Numbered from the stretch's first letter, positions 33,119 through 42,673 are shown. The stretch: 64,000 bases of DNA from an uncultured Pseudomonadales bacterium (GCA_958296165.1 OY282447.1:2728001-2792000), one strand, 5' to 3'. Translations and numbers: made by a program. The notes: generated by a model not told the origin, from the letters alone.

Positions 33119-33511
33119 ATGCCTAGCCTGCCAGATAGACCAACGCCGGCATCGCTCGCGGCAGCACTGCTGCTTGGCAGCGCGGCGGTGTTGCTGCTCA
33201 CTTGGCTGCTGCGCGTCGATGACGTCGCAAGCAACGGCGCCCGGGTGTTCTTCGTGGTGCTGTGGGCGTACCTCGCTTGGGCCGTCTACCACGGCGGCGG
33301 TTGGGTGCGCACGGCGATCCTGGCCGTCTTTGTGGTGACGGTTTGGAGTTTCTTCAACGCGCCGAGCGTTGAAGATGCGCTGCAGGCGATGCCCACCGGA
33401 GACAAGCTGGCGCGTCTACTTGCGTTGGTGGCGCTGGCGGCTATGTTTACGCCAGCGGCGCACCGCTGGTTCGCCGCCGCCAAGGAGACGCGCTCCCAAG
33501 CGGAACAATAG
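33119..33511 (+). CDS. Small membrane protein of unknown function
   Basis: The 130-residue protein begins MPSLPDRPTPASLAAAL, with no strong ribosome site. It has three or four hydrophobic helices: about 10-28 (AALLLGSAAVLLLTWLL), 38-55 (VFFVVLWAYLAWAVYHG), 58-76 and 95-112. No charged catalytic motif is visible. It is convergent with the VOC gene. The family is not recognised. Confidence 0.6.
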   Translation: MPSLPDRPTPASLAAALLLGSAAVLLLTWLLRVDDVASNGARVFFVVLWAYLAWAVYHGGGWVRTAILAVFVVTVWSFFNAPSVEDALQAMPTGDKLARLLALVALAAMFTPAAHRWFAAAKETRSQAEQ

Positions 33512-33542
33512 AGAACGCGCTTGTGTTGGCGTAGCTTCGCGG

Positions 33543-33929
33543 CTATTTCGCCTCCGAGAGTTGTAGCAGGATGCCGTGGGTGGATTTCGGATGTACGAAT
33601 ACCTGCGGGCCTCCTTCGCCGATCAGCCTGGCACCGCCTTCTTTCAGCTTGGCGCAGGCCGCAGCCAAATCGTCCACTGCGAAGGCGACGGTGTGGATGC
33701 CCTCGCCGCGCTTCTCTAGCGCTTGGCCAACCGCGGATTGCGATTCGATCGGTGCTACCACTTCAATGAAGCCGCCGCCGGGCAGGTTGAAGAACGCTTG
33801 CTTGATGCCGAGTGCCGCGCTCTCGTCAGTGCGGTCGAGCGTTAGGCCGAGCGTGTCCCGATAGGTGGCGATGCCCTCGTCGATGTCGCCGACGCGAACC
33901 ACCAAGTGGTCGAATGCCGCTAGTGTCAT
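33543..33929 (-). CDS. VOC-family protein, likely methylmalonyl-CoA epimerase
   Basis: The 128-residue protein starts at an ATG after AGGAGGGGC. It has the two-module VOC fold of methylmalonyl-CoA epimerases: FDHLVVRVGDIDEGIATYRD, IEVVAPIESQSAVGQALEKRGEGIHTVAFAVDD, GEGGPQVFVHPKSTHGILLQL. Metal ligands are plausible as H8, H in GIHTVAF and E in the matching first strand. The enzyme interconverts (R)- and (S)-methylmalonyl-CoA in propionyl-CoA catabolism, which fits the prpE-like gene 6 kb away. Other VOC lyases cannot be excluded. Confidence 0.78.
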   Translation of the reverse strand: MTLAAFDHLVVRVGDIDEGIATYRDTLGLTLDRTDESAALGIKQAFFNLPGGGFIEVVAPIESQSAVGQALEKRGEGIHTVAFAVDDLAAACAKLKEGGARLIGEGGPQVFVHPKSTHGILLQLSEAK

Positions 33930-34008
33930 GGCCCCTCCTTCTAAGGATCCAAGTGTGTAGGTTGTGGCGACGATGATATGGTACGCGCCAACGCAGAGGG
34001 AATAAGCC

Positions 34009-34299
34009 ATGAGCGACAGGAGCGATAGGACCGATAGTAAGAGGCTCACCAACCACGAAATCACCATCGCGTTGGTCGGCGGCGCCGTGCTCGGCCCGTT
34101 CCGCGCCACTTGGAGCACGGAGATCGTCAGCGACGTGCGCGAGCTCTCTAGAGACTACGACGCCTTTCTGCAAGGCGCCGAGCAGAAGCGCTTCAAATAC
34201 CACTTGCACGATCCCGGCAAACACGTTTCGCACTCTCTGATCATCGATTTCAAGCACGTCACGGCCGTCTACGACCGCGTTGCGCTGCACGAGCACTAG
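34009..34299 (+). CDS. Small protein of unknown function
   Basis: The 96-residue acidic/basic protein starts MSDRSDRTDSKRLTNHEITIALV at an ATG and has no signal peptide. It contains GGAVLGPFRATWSTEIVSDVRELSRDYDAFLQG and ends HVTAVYDRVALHEH. Codon use matches its neighbours. It is divergent from the epimerase and 73 bp before the DUF2277 gene. I recognise no family. Confidence 0.5.
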   Translation: MSDRSDRTDSKRLTNHEITIALVGGAVLGPFRATWSTEIVSDVRELSRDYDAFLQGAEQKRFKYHLHDPGKHVSHSLIIDFKHVTAVYDRVALHEH

Positions 34300-34372
34300 C
34301 CAAGCATCGCCAACCGTGTACTGGCCGAGCAGCGAACGAAAGAGCACTGAAACAAGCACTGAGGAGAGGGGC

Positions 34373-34639
34373 ATGTGCCGCAACATCCGTCCATTGTTCA
34401 ACTTCGAGCCGCCGGCCACGAACGACGAGGTGCATGACGCCGCTGTGCAGTTCGTGCGCAAGATCTCCGGCTACAGCAAGCCTTCGACCGCCAACCAGGC
34501 AGCGTTCGATGCGGCCGTGGCCACGATAGGCGCCGCGTCTCGGCAGCTGCTAGACAGCCTGACCACCGCAGCTGCGCCGAAGAACAGAGAGCGCGAAGCC
34601 GCCAAGCGCCGCGCCCGCTCCGTGCGCCGCTTCGCTTAG
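34373..34639 (+). CDS. DUF2277-family protein
   Basis: The 88-residue protein starts at an ATG after GAGGAGAGGGGC. The DUF2277 signature is clear: MCRNIRPLFNFEPPATNDEV, then AVQFVRKISGYSKPS and ASRQLLDSLTTAA. The family is conserved in many bacteria without a known role; a conserved N-terminal cysteine (C2) is kept. The downstream oxidoreductase gene follows after 41 bp. Confidence 0.85.
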   Translation: MCRNIRPLFNFEPPATNDEVHDAAVQFVRKISGYSKPSTANQAAFDAAVATIGAASRQLLDSLTTAAAPKNREREAAKRRARSVRRFA

Positions 34640-34680
34640 CACGGCTTTAGGCTCTAGGAAGTTTAGGAATCTAGGAACCC

Positions 34681-35775
34681 ATGCAACCTGTACGCATCGG
34701 CCTGATCGGCTGCGGCACCATCAGCGGCGCCTATTTGCGCGCCGCAGCGACCTTCGACATCCTGCACTTCGTTGGCTGCGCGGACATCGACCCGCAGGCG
34801 GCCAAGAGGACGGAAAAGACGTTCGGCGTACCGGCCATGACAGTGGACGCAATGCTCGGCCAAGACGATGTGGAGGTGATACTCAATCTCACCATCCCCG
34901 CCGCCCATGGCGAAGTGAACCTGGCGGCCATCGGCGCTGGCAAGCACGCCTATTGCGAAAAGCCGTTCGGGCTCGATGTGGCGGAAGGGGAGCGCGTGCT
35001 CGCCGCCGCTGCGGCGGCGGGGCTGCGCGTGGGCTGTGCGCCGGATACGTTTCTCGGCGGCGGCCACCAAACCGTGCGCGGCTTGATCGACGCCGGCGCG
35101 GTGGGCGAGCCGGTCGCCGGCACGGCGTTCATGATGAGCCCGGGGCCTGAATCCTGGCATCCCAATCCCGATTTCTACTACCAGCCGGGCGGTGGGCCGT
35201 TGTTCGACATGGGGCCGTACTACCTAACCGCCTTGGTGCATGCGTTGGGGCCGGTGCGCCGCGTCGCCGCCATCACCGGTCGCGGCCGACGCCGCCGCAC
35301 CATTGGCTCCGAGCCCTACGCCGGCGAGATCATCAACGTCAACGTAGACACGCACGCGGCCGGAACGCTGGAGTTCCGTTCCGGGGTGGTGGTAACCGTG
35401 GTGATGAGCTTCGACGTGCGCGCGCACTCCAACCGTTTCATTGAAATCCACGGCATCGATGCCAGCCTGTCGGCGCCCGACCCGAACGGCTTCGGCGGCA
35501 AGGTGCGCATATCGGCGGGGCATCGCGAATGGCAGGAGCGCCCGCTCACGCACGGCTACACAGACAACATGCGCAGCATTGGGCTGGCCGATATGTGCGC
35601 AGGCATCCGCAGCGGTCGCGACCACCGTTGCAACGGCCTGCTGGCGCAGCACGTGCTGGAGATCATGGCGGCCTTCGGCGCTTCCTCTGCGCAGGGGCGA
35701 CATGTGGAGTTGACGAGCAAGCCAGAACGGCCAGCGCCGTTGCCGACCGGCCTCGCCGACGGCGCACTGGACTGA
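34681..35775 (+). CDS. Gfo/Idh/MocA-family NAD(P)-dependent dehydrogenase
   Basis: The 364-residue protein has an N-terminal Rossmann fold, [20 protein letters not shown], the family motif CEKPFGLD at about residues 97-104, and a C-terminal alpha/beta domain with [24 protein letters not shown] carrying the usual substrate-side residues. Such enzymes oxidise or reduce sugars and cyclitols. It is followed after 53 bp by a ThuA gene and then, convergent, by a second member of the family. ThuA/Gfo pairs are known from disaccharide oxidation pathways, so sugar catabolism is likely. Confidence 0.85.
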   Translation: MQPVRIGLIGCGTISGAYLRAAATFDILHFVGCADIDPQAAKRTEKTFGVPAMTVDAMLGQDDVEVILNLTIPAAHGEVNLAAIGAGKHAYCEKPFGLDVAEGERVLAAAAAAGLRVGCAPDTFLGGGHQTVRGLIDAGAVGEPVAGTAFMMSPGPESWHPNPDFYYQPGGGPLFDMGPYYLTALVHALGPVRRVAAITGRGRRRRTIGSEPYAGEIINVNVDTHAAGTLEFRSGVVVTVVMSFDVRAHSNRFIEIHGIDASLSAPDPNGFGGKVRISAGHREWQERPLTHGYTDNMRSIGLADMCAGIRSGRDHRCNGLLAQHVLEIMAAFGASSAQGRHVELTSKPERPAPLPTGLADGALD

Positions 35776-35828
35776 CTCGCCTCTCCACGCACCAGGCTCC
35801 ACACCCAAGCAACTCGGACAACCCAACC

Positions 35829-36476
35829 ATGGCACACGCATTCATTACCTGGGGCGGCTGGCACGGCCACGAGCCCGAGCAAACCGCCAACATCTGCGCC
35901 GACGCGCTCAAGGCAGAGGGGCACGACGTCACCGTGAGCGATGGCCTGGAACCCTTTGAGGACGACGCCTTCATGGCCGGCGTGGACTTGGCCGTGCCGG
36001 TGTGGACCATGTCGCACATTAGCCGCGAGCAGGAAGCGGGGCTCTTGAAGGCGGTGCGCGCCGGCACTGGCTGCGCGGGATGGCATGGCGGCATGGGCGA
36101 TTCGTTTCGCAACAACGTCGAATACCAGTTCATGGTGGGCGGCCAGTTCATCTGTCATCCCGGCGGCATCATCGACTATTCCGTCAACATCGCCAGCGAC
36201 GACCCCATCGTCGCCGGTCTGAGCGACTTCGAGATGCACTCGGAGCAGTATTTCATGCACGTGGACCCCTCCAACGAGGTGCTCGCCACCACCACCTTCA
36301 AGGGCGAACACTGGGGCATCGACTGGGTAGCGGGCGTGACGATGCCGGTGGCTTGGAAGAAACGCTACGGCGCCGGCAAGGTGTTCTACAGCTCGCTAGG
36401 CCATGTGGCTCGGGATTTCGACGTGCCGGAGGCGAAGGAAATCATGCGGCGCGGGTGTTTGTGGGCGATGCGCTGA
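35829..36476 (+). CDS. ThuA-domain protein (sugar utilisation)
   Basis: The 215-residue protein is a single ThuA domain: [22 protein letters not shown] at the start, [34 protein letters not shown], and [14 protein letters not shown] near the end. The fold is glutamine-amidotransferase-like. Founding members act in 3-keto-trehalose and related disaccharide metabolism with Gfo/Idh/MocA partners, as here. The ATG at 35829 has no strong Shine-Dalgarno but the family start matches. Confidence 0.85.
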   Translation: MAHAFITWGGWHGHEPEQTANICADALKAEGHDVTVSDGLEPFEDDAFMAGVDLAVPVWTMSHISREQEAGLLKAVRAGTGCAGWHGGMGDSFRNNVEYQFMVGGQFICHPGGIIDYSVNIASDDPIVAGLSDFEMHSEQYFMHVDPSNEVLATTTFKGEHWGIDWVAGVTMPVAWKKRYGAGKVFYSSLGHVARDFDVPEAKEIMRRGCLWAMR

Positions 36477-36509
36477 GCTGCCTCGCGAGGGCGTCGGGGA
36501 ACGCCGCTC

Positions 36510-37526
36510 CTACAAACGTACCGGAACCTTCTTGCCCTCTGCAGCGCTTTCTATCGCGGCCAGCACCATGCCGAGGCTCTTCGCGTTGTCCGCCGAGCAA
36601 GTCATCGGCTGCGTGCCGTTCGCCAGTGCGGTGACCATTTCGTCCAAACAACCGGCGTGGCCATCCGGCCCTTGCCACTGCGATCCGCTCTCGATGCGCC
36701 GACAGGGCCGCATGAACCCGTCGGTGGCCGCCACGACCTCCGCATAGGGCGCATCCACGCCGTTCCAAATCGCCGTGCCCTTGCTGCCGACGAGACGCCA
36801 TTCCGCTTCCCAAGGGGTGCGCGCGCCTTCTGCGGACCACGAGCCGCGGTAGCAGACGCGGGCGCCGCGATTCATCTCGAAGATCGCCAGCGCCGAGGCG
36901 TTGCCGCGATACCACGAAGCCGGCACGTTGAACTCGTCGCAATAGGCGCTGGTGGCGTCCATGCCGGACATGTAGCGAGCTTGGTCAAAAGTGTGGATGG
37001 CCATGTCCAAGAGCAGCACGTTGGCCATCTCGTCGCGGAAGCCGCCGAAGTGCGCACCGATGAAGAAATCGGCGCAGATCATGCCCACATCGCCGATCAC
37101 GCCTTCAGTGACGAGATCCCGAACGGCACGGGTACCGGCCAGATAGCGTCGATTCTGCATCACGCCGTGCGTCTTGCCGGTGCTCTCGGCGATGGCGAGC
37201 AGCTCCCGCGCTTGCGTTGCCGAGGTGGCCAAAGGCTTCTCCGACAACACATGGCAGCCGCGTTGCAGAGCGGTGCCAGCGATCTGCCGGCGGGCTTCCG
37301 GCACGGCGGTATCGAGCACCACATCGACCTGCAAGGCGGCGAGCGCGTCGTCTAGCGCGCGGAACGTCTGCGCATCCATGCCGTGGCGATCCTTCAATGC
37401 CGTTGCCGCGGCAGGCGCTAAGTCTACTAGGCCGACGATGTCGATGTCCTGGCGGGGCGCCAAGATGCGCGCCCAGTTGTTGCCCATGCCGCCGCAGCCG
37501 ACCAGCACGGCGCGCAAGGAGGTCAT
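36510..37526 (-). CDS. Gfo/Idh/MocA-family dehydrogenase
   Basis: The 338-residue protein has the Rossmann motif VLVGCGGMGNNWARIL, the LSEKPLATS catalytic-lysine motif at about 94-102, and a C-terminal substrate domain (FFIGAHFGGFRDEMANVLLLDMAIHTFDQARY). It is convergent with the ThuA gene and 33 bp upstream of lon on the same strand. The substrate is unknown; with the dehydrogenase at 34681 it probably handles oxidised sugar derivatives. Confidence 0.85.
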   Translation of the reverse strand: MTSLRAVLVGCGGMGNNWARILAPRQDIDIVGLVDLAPAAATALKDRHGMDAQTFRALDDALAALQVDVVLDTAVPEARRQIAGTALQRGCHVLSEKPLATSATQARELLAIAESTGKTHGVMQNRRYLAGTRAVRDLVTEGVIGDVGMICADFFIGAHFGGFRDEMANVLLLDMAIHTFDQARYMSGMDATSAYCDEFNVPASWYRGNASALAIFEMNRGARVCYRGSWSAEGARTPWEAEWRLVGSKGTAIWNGVDAPYAEVVAATDGFMRPCRRIESGSQWQGPDGHAGCLDEMVTALANGTQPMTCSADNAKSLGMVLAAIESAAEGKKVPVRL

Positions 37527-37559
37527 CGGCCGCTCTCCAACCGAGGGGTCATCAGATGA

Positions 37560-39905
37560 CTAGCAGATCTTCTCTAGGCCGGGAATCGCCACCTTCACGG
37601 CGTCCTCCAGCCGGTCCACAAGCGTCACCTCCATCTCATCCCGCACCGGCACCGGCAGCTTGGTGAGCTCGGCTTCGTTGTCGCGCGGCAGGATGACGTG
37701 GCGGATGCCCGTGCGGTGCGCGGCCAGCACCTTCTCGCGGATGCCGCCCACTGGCAGCACGAGCCCAGACAAGGTGAGTTCGCCGGTCATGGCGATGTCG
37801 TCGCGGACGCTCTTGTTGCTGTAGAGCGAAGCCAGCGCGGTCGCCATCGTAATGCCGGCGGAAGGCCCGTCTTTGGGCACGGCGCCGGCCGGCACGTGAA
37901 CGTGAATGCCGTTCTGCTCGATTGTGGCGCGGTCGATATTGAGCCGAGACGCCACAGACCAGATGTAGGAGCGCGCGGCCTGGATGGATTCCTGCATCAC
38001 CTTGCCGAGGTGGCCGGTGGTGATGGTCTTGTCGTCTTTGTGGGTGAGCGTCGCTTCCACGTAGAGCACGTCGCCGCCGGCCTCCGTGTAGGCGAGGCCG
38101 GGAGCGATGCCGGGGGCCATGTTCTCGCGCTGACGGTCGGTCTTGAACTTCTCCGGCCCTAAGAGCGTCGGCAGGTCGTCTACCGTGATGGGTGCGCTGG
38201 CGTCTTCCGCCTGCACGATCTGGCGCGCCCGCTTGCTGGCGATGCGGGCGAGCACTCGATCCAACTCGCGCACGCCGGCTTCGCGGGTGTGGCGGCGCAT
38301 TGCCCAGCGCACTGCGTCTTCGGTCAAGTCGATCTGCTCCGCTTTGAGGCCGGCGTTGTCGCGCTGGCGCGGAATCAGGTAGCGGCGGGCGATCTCCAGC
38401 TTCTCCAACTCGCTGTAGCCGGTCAGTTCGAGCACTTCCATGCGATCCAGCAAGGGGCGTGGGATGCCGTCTAGGTGGTTGGCGGTGGTGATGAAGAACA
38501 CCTTGGAGAGATCGAACGGCAGGTTCAGGTAGTTGTCTCGGAACTCCTTGTTCTGGGCCGGGTCGAGTATCTCCATCAGCGCCGCGGCCGGGTCGCCGCG
38601 GAAGTCGCGGCCGAGCTTGTCGACTTCGTCCAGCATCAGCACCGGATTGCGCACGCCGGCGCGTCGCACCGCTTGCAGAATGCGGCCCGGCATGGCGCCG
38701 ATATAGGTGCGGCGGTGGCCGCGCAGCTCGGATTCGTCGTGCAGGCCGCCCAAGCTCATGCGCTCGAACTTGCGGCCCATCGCGCGGGCGATGGATTGGC
38801 CGAGCGAGGTCTTGCCGACGCCGGGCGGGCCGACGAAGCAGAGAATGTTGGCCTTCGCCTCGGGGTTGAGCTGCAATACGGCCAAGGATTCGAGGATGCG
38901 TTCCTTGATCTCCTCCAAGCCGTAGTGATCCTCGTCCAGCACGGTTTGCGCGTTGCCGAGCTCTAGCTGGTCCTCGGTGATGACGTTCCAGGGCAGTTCC
39001 GCCACGAGCTCCAGATAGCCGCGCGCGATCTGATAGTCGGCGGCGTGGGCGGACATCTTGGCGAGGCGCTTGAGCTCTCGATCCACTTCCTTGCGCACGT
39101 CGTCGGTCAAGTTGATGTTGCGCAGTTGCTCGCGCAGTTCGGCGATGTCTTCGTCGTCGCCCTGCTCGCCGAGCGCCTCCTCGATGACGCGCTTCTGGTG
39201 GCGCAGCATGTGTTCGCGCTGGCTCTGCTCGACTTCCTCCCGAGCCTGCGATTGCAGGTCGCGTTGCATCTCGACCACGGCAATCTCCTGCCGCATCAGG
39301 CCGTGGATGGCTTCCAGGAACGGTTGGATCTCATCGATCTCCAGCACCTTCTGCTTCTCGGCCTGCTCGACATTGCGCAGCAGTTCGGCCAAACGGTACA
39401 TCTGCGTAACCGGATCCTCGATGCTGCCGACCATCTGATGGAAGAGCTGATCCGGGTTCTGCGACATGATTTGCGCGACGCGCTTGGCGATGTCGAGGTT
39501 CTCGCGCATCAGCGCCGTCGCCTTGGCGCGATCTTCTCCCTCGCTTGGCAACACGGGCGTTGGAAGTTCCTCCACCTCTGCTTCGACGTACTGCGCTTCG
39601 CCTTCCATCATCGTCAGTTCTTTGAGACGCGCCCGGTGCAGGCCGCGCACGATCACCTGCGCCCCGCCTTCGCGTTTCTCGACGCGGGTGATCTTGGAGA
39701 CGGTGCCGATGTCGTAGAGCGCTTCCCGCGCCGGGTGCTCGTCTGCGGGGTCCTTCTGCAGCACGGTAAGGACCATGTCGTCGCCACTGAGCGCCGCTTC
39801 GATGGCGGCGAGAGATGCCGGCCGGCCAACGATCAGCGCTTGGATGAGCTCTGGATAGACGGCGGCGGTCTTCAGCGGCAGCAGGGGCAGTTTGTGCGTC
39901 GTCAA
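37560..39905 (-). CDS. lon: ATP-dependent Lon protease
   Basis: I place the start at TTG 39905, because AAGGAG lies 10 nt upstream and the product then begins LTTHKLPLLPLKTAAVYPEL, the normal Lon start; the longer frame to 39995 adds 30 unlikely residues. 781 residues: LonN substrate domain (1-200), coiled-coil (about 200-280), AAA+ with Walker A GPPGVGKTS (about 359) and Walker B VLMLDEVDK (about 422), and the serine protease domain with S682 (PKDGPSAGITM) and K725 (GGIREKVLAA), the usual 43 apart. It degrades misfolded and regulatory proteins. No sigma-32-type promoter was recognised by eye. Confidence 0.95.
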   Translation of the reverse strand: MTTHKLPLLPLKTAAVYPELIQALIVGRPASLAAIEAALSGDDMVLTVLQKDPADEHPAREALYDIGTVSKITRVEKREGGAQVIVRGLHRARLKELTMMEGEAQYVEAEVEELPTPVLPSEGEDRAKATALMRENLDIAKRVAQIMSQNPDQLFHQMVGSIEDPVTQMYRLAELLRNVEQAEKQKVLEIDEIQPFLEAIHGLMRQEIAVVEMQRDLQSQAREEVEQSQREHMLRHQKRVIEEALGEQGDDEDIAELREQLRNINLTDDVRKEVDRELKRLAKMSAHAADYQIARGYLELVAELPWNVITEDQLELGNAQTVLDEDHYGLEEIKERILESLAVLQLNPEAKANILCFVGPPGVGKTSLGQSIARAMGRKFERMSLGGLHDESELRGHRRTYIGAMPGRILQAVRRAGVRNPVLMLDEVDKLGRDFRGDPAAALMEILDPAQNKEFRDNYLNLPFDLSKVFFITTANHLDGIPRPLLDRMEVLELTGYSELEKLEIARRYLIPRQRDNAGLKAEQIDLTEDAVRWAMRRHTREAGVRELDRVLARIASKRARQIVQAEDASAPITVDDLPTLLGPEKFKTDRQRENMAPGIAPGLAYTEAGGDVLYVEATLTHKDDKTITTGHLGKVMQESIQAARSYIWSVASRLNIDRATIEQNGIHVHVPAGAVPKDGPSAGITMATALASLYSNKSVRDDIAMTGELTLSGLVLPVGGIREKVLAAHRTGIRHVILPRDNEAELTKLPVPVRDEMEVTLVDRLEDAVKVAIPGLEKIC

Positions 39906-40241
39906 GGTGCTTTCACTCCTTGAGCGCTTGCGAAGGTTGGGTTCAGCCACGGTGAACTGGCGTGGATTGCCGCCGATGACGGGCCAGGCCGCCACCGACG
40001 CCTCGGGTCGCGCTCTATGTCTTGACGGTGAATATGCGTCCTATCGCGCCGATTGCAAGCGCCATGGCCGCAACGGCGGCGGATTGGCACTGGGCAACGC
40101 CACGCACACGAGGCGCAGCGCCAGCAAACGCAGCATCGCCGAGGCGATCTCCTACGCACAAGCCGGCGTTGTCGTCTGGCGTCGGCGGCGCGCGCCGTGC
40201 TGTCCTTGCCGCTCCACTTGAACCAAGCGGAGGCAACGACC
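39906..40241. other. Divergent intergenic region between lon and the PilZ gene
   Basis: These 336 bp contain no confident gene. A 73-codon minus-strand frame (40015-40236) ending AIGAIGRIFTVKT is open but composition-driven and lacks a ribosome site. Promoters for lon and the PilZ gene must lie here; none was identified with certainty. Confidence 0.35.
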
Positions 40242-40586
40242 ATGCGCCAAGCCAATCAGAACGATCTGCTCGCCGTAGCCATTGAAGACGCTCGCGTGCT
40301 GCACGCGGCGTACATGCCTTTCATCGCCGATGGCGGCATTTTCATTCCCACCGCCAAGCGCTATGGGCTGGGCGAGGAAGTGTTCGTGCTGCTTCGCCTG
40401 CCGGACGACGCGGCGAGCATTCCGCTGGCCGGCGAGGTCGTGTGGGTGGCGCCCGAAGGCGCGCTCGGCGGCAGCGCCGGCATCGGCGTGCGCTTCAACG
40501 ACCGCGACGACGCCGTGCGACGCCGGATCGAAGCACAGCTTGCCGACTTGGCCGACCTCGACGGAACTGAAACCTACACGATGTAG
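40242..40586 (+). CDS. PilZ-domain protein
   Basis: The 114-residue protein starts at an ATG after AAGCGGAGGC and consists of one PilZ-type beta-barrel: YMPFIADGGIFIPTAKRYGLGEEVFVLLRLP, IPLAGEVVWVAP, GGSAGIGVRFND. It resembles type IV pilus-associated PilZ. The RxxxR c-di-GMP motif at the N-terminus is not visible, so it may not bind the nucleotide, as in several PilZ-type pilus proteins. No pilus genes are nearby. Confidence 0.82.
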   Translation: MRQANQNDLLAVAIEDARVLHAAYMPFIADGGIFIPTAKRYGLGEEVFVLLRLPDDAASIPLAGEVVWVAPEGALGGSAGIGVRFNDRDDAVRRRIEAQLADLADLDGTETYTM

Positions 40587-40819
40587 CTTCCCGTTCAAGC
40601 CGGCGACGGTAGCCGCGGTCTCGTCGGCCACGCATTGGCACGCTGCAACGCAGCACTCCGTCTGTCAAACTCGGCCACTCGGCCGGTCCCGGCGGCAGCC
40701 GTGCGGGGCGCGGACATCGCGGGTTCGAGGGGTTCGCCAATGAGGAGCTGTTCGCTTTGCGCCAATGGCCGCAACGGCTTACCCGGCGCCATGACATGCG
40801 CACTTGAAGCGTTCGGCGC
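40587..40819. other. Gap before the FAD oxidoreductase, nothing recognised
   Basis: These 233 bp have several short open frames, none with a supported start or family. One of them ends over the GTG of the next gene (GCGTGA). Confidence 0.3.
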
Positions 40820-41899
40820 GTGAGCGCGGACGTCGTCATCGTCGGTGGTGGGATCGCCGGCTGTGCCACCGCCTACTACCTGGGCCAGCACGGCCTACAG
40901 GCCCTTATCGTCGAGCGCGACGGCATCGGCGCCCATGCGTCTGGGCTCGCCTACGGCGGTGTGAATCCGTTGTCCGGCGCTGGCATTCCGGGGCCGATGC
41001 ATCCGTTGGCGCAGAAGGCGTTCGCGTTGCACGCCACGCTCGGCCGCGAGCTGGACGTCGGCTATCGACGACGTGCCACGGTGCAGGTGGCCTTTACTGC
41101 CGAGGAGACGCAAGAACTGGCGACGCAGGTGCGCTGGATGAACACGCAGGCAGGCTTCCAAGCGCAGCTCCTTCGCGCCGAGCAGGTGCGCGACATCGAC
41201 GCCAGGCTATCGCCCGACATCGTGGCTGCGTTGGTGCTGCAAGGCACCGCTGAAGTGGATGCAGCGCTGTTGACGCAGGCGTTGGCAACGGCATCCGGTG
41301 CGCAGATACGAAAGGCGGAGGCGACCGGCTTGGTACGCGACGGCGACCGTGTGTGCGGCGTGCGAGCCGGCGGCGAGACGATTGCGTGCGCGTTCGTTGT
41401 GCTTGCGCAGGGCCCTTGGCTTGGGGATGTGCGCTTGTTGGGCAAGCGCATCGACGTCGCGCCGCTCAAGGGCGAGATCCTGCGCCTTAAGGCGTCCGGC
41501 GCGCCGGTCGAACAGTCCATTGGCTGGGCCGGCAACTATCTCACCACCAAGCCGGACGGGCTCCTTTGGGCCGGCACTACCGAACAGGAAGCTGGCTTCG
41601 ATGCGGTGCCTTCGGCTGCTGCCAAACGCACTATCCTGCACCGCGTGCGCCGGATGCTGCCGGGGCTGAGCGGCTTGGAAGTGCAGCGCCACACCGCCTG
41701 CCTGCGGCCGATGGCAGCGGATGGTCTAGCGCTGCTAGGCGCGGCGGCCAACGCGGCTAACGTGTACGTCGCCGCCGGTGGCGGCAGGAAGGGGATTCTC
41801 TACGCGCCGGCGATGGGGGAGATCATCGCCAGCTTGATGGTCGGTGGCGAAACCGACATTGACATCGCGCCCTACGCGCTAGGGCGGTTTGGATGGTAG
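40820..41899 (+). CDS. FAD-dependent amine/amino-acid oxidase (DAO family)
   Basis: The 359-residue flavoprotein starts at GTG with the dinucleotide motif ADVVIVGGGIAGCATAYYLG at residues 3-22, then HASGLAYGGVNPL, a substrate domain with a middle FAD contact (GLVRDGDRVCGVRAGG), and the C-terminal motif RPMAADGLALLGAAAN and VAAGGGRKGILYAPAMGEIIA. This is the DAO/glycine-oxidase type, which oxidises amines or amino acids such as glycine or sarcosine; the C-terminal half of MnmC is an alternative. There is no linked thiamine operon, so the substrate is open. Confidence 0.78.
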   Translation: MSADVVIVGGGIAGCATAYYLGQHGLQALIVERDGIGAHASGLAYGGVNPLSGAGIPGPMHPLAQKAFALHATLGRELDVGYRRRATVQVAFTAEETQELATQVRWMNTQAGFQAQLLRAEQVRDIDARLSPDIVAALVLQGTAEVDAALLTQALATASGAQIRKAEATGLVRDGDRVCGVRAGGETIACAFVVLAQGPWLGDVRLLGKRIDVAPLKGEILRLKASGAPVEQSIGWAGNYLTTKPDGLLWAGTTEQEAGFDAVPSAAAKRTILHRVRRMLPGLSGLEVQRHTACLRPMAADGLALLGAAANAANVYVAAGGGRKGILYAPAMGEIIASLMVGGETDIDIAPYALGRFGW

Positions 41900-41935
41900 G
41901 GCAGTTTGGATGGTAGGGCGGTTTGGATAGGGCGG
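41882..41935. repeat. Short tandem repeat after the oxidase gene
   Basis: A 17-bp unit (GGCGGTTTGGATGGTAG, allowing one substitution) is present twice, followed by a shortened third copy and a GGCGGTAGG remnant. The first unit covers the oxidase stop codon and the last abuts the ribosome site of the next gene. Confidence 0.7.
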
Positions 41936-41946
41936 TAGGAGCTTTG

Positions 41947-42591
41947 ATGAACAACGCTACAGTCGAGACGATTTGGCAGCGCCTCGCCGTGATGGCGGAA
42001 ATGCAAGAAAGCCACAACCGCTTGGTACACCCGCAGTGGGCGCGTCAAGGTCATGCGTACTATCGGGCGGTGTGGGTGGAGTGCGCGGAACTGCTCGATC
42101 ACTATGGCTGGAAGTGGTGGAAGAGCCGGGACGCCCAGCCGGATCAAGTGAAGCTTGAAATCGTGGACATCTGGCACTTCGGCTTGTCCGAACTGCTCCG
42201 CGCGGAGCAAGTGGACCGCAACTTGGCGGCGCGCTTCGCAGCCTTGCTGGACGAACCTGCCAAGGACGAGTTTCGCGATGCGGTCGAGGCGCTGGCGCGC
42301 TCGAGTTTGGCAACGCAGGCGTTCGATCTTGCCGCCTTCGTGGGCGTAATGCGCGCACTGCCGTTGGATTTCGACGAGCTGTACGAAATGTACGTAGGCA
42401 AGAACGTACTCAATGCGTTCCGCCAGGAGCATGGCTATCGCACGGGGGAGTACCGCAAGGAGTGGAACGGCCGCGAGGACAACGAACACTTGGCCGAGCT
42501 GGTGCGAAACATGGACGCCGGCGCCGCGACGTTCGCTGCGGATTTGGCTCGCGCACTGGCGGAGCGCTACGCCGAGAGCAGACGCGCGTAG
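41947..42591 (+). CDS. Dimeric dUTPase-like nucleotide pyrophosphatase
   Basis: The 214-residue all-alpha protein uses the ATG at 41947 (MNNATVETIWQRLAVM). The MazG/dUTPase-C/D motifs are visible: WVECAELLDHYGWKWWK and VKLEIVDIWHFGLSELL supply the E-E-x-x-D metal ligands, and KNVLNAFRQEHGYRTGEYRKEWNGREDNEHL is the typical C-terminal motif of dimeric dUTPases. It would hydrolyse dUTP (or dUDP) to dUMP, preventing uracil incorporation and feeding dTMP synthesis. No other nucleotide gene is adjacent, although a dihydroorotase-type gene lies at 61.9 kb. Confidence 0.85.
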   Translation: MNNATVETIWQRLAVMAEMQESHNRLVHPQWARQGHAYYRAVWVECAELLDHYGWKWWKSRDAQPDQVKLEIVDIWHFGLSELLRAEQVDRNLAARFAALLDEPAKDEFRDAVEALARSSLATQAFDLAAFVGVMRALPLDFDELYEMYVGKNVLNAFRQEHGYRTGEYRKEWNGREDNEHLAELVRNMDAGAATFAADLARALAERYAESRRA

Positions 42592-42673
42592 ATCGCCTTT
42601 GTTGTCGGCGTTTGCCGGTCTGGTGCGCCGGTGCTATGTTGTGCCACCTTGCAGCCACGAGGAATGAACCGCA

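Noticed and set aside
40015-40236. 73-codon minus-strand frame upstream of lon
   Set aside because: No ribosome site, no family, and composition as expected by chance in GC-rich DNA.
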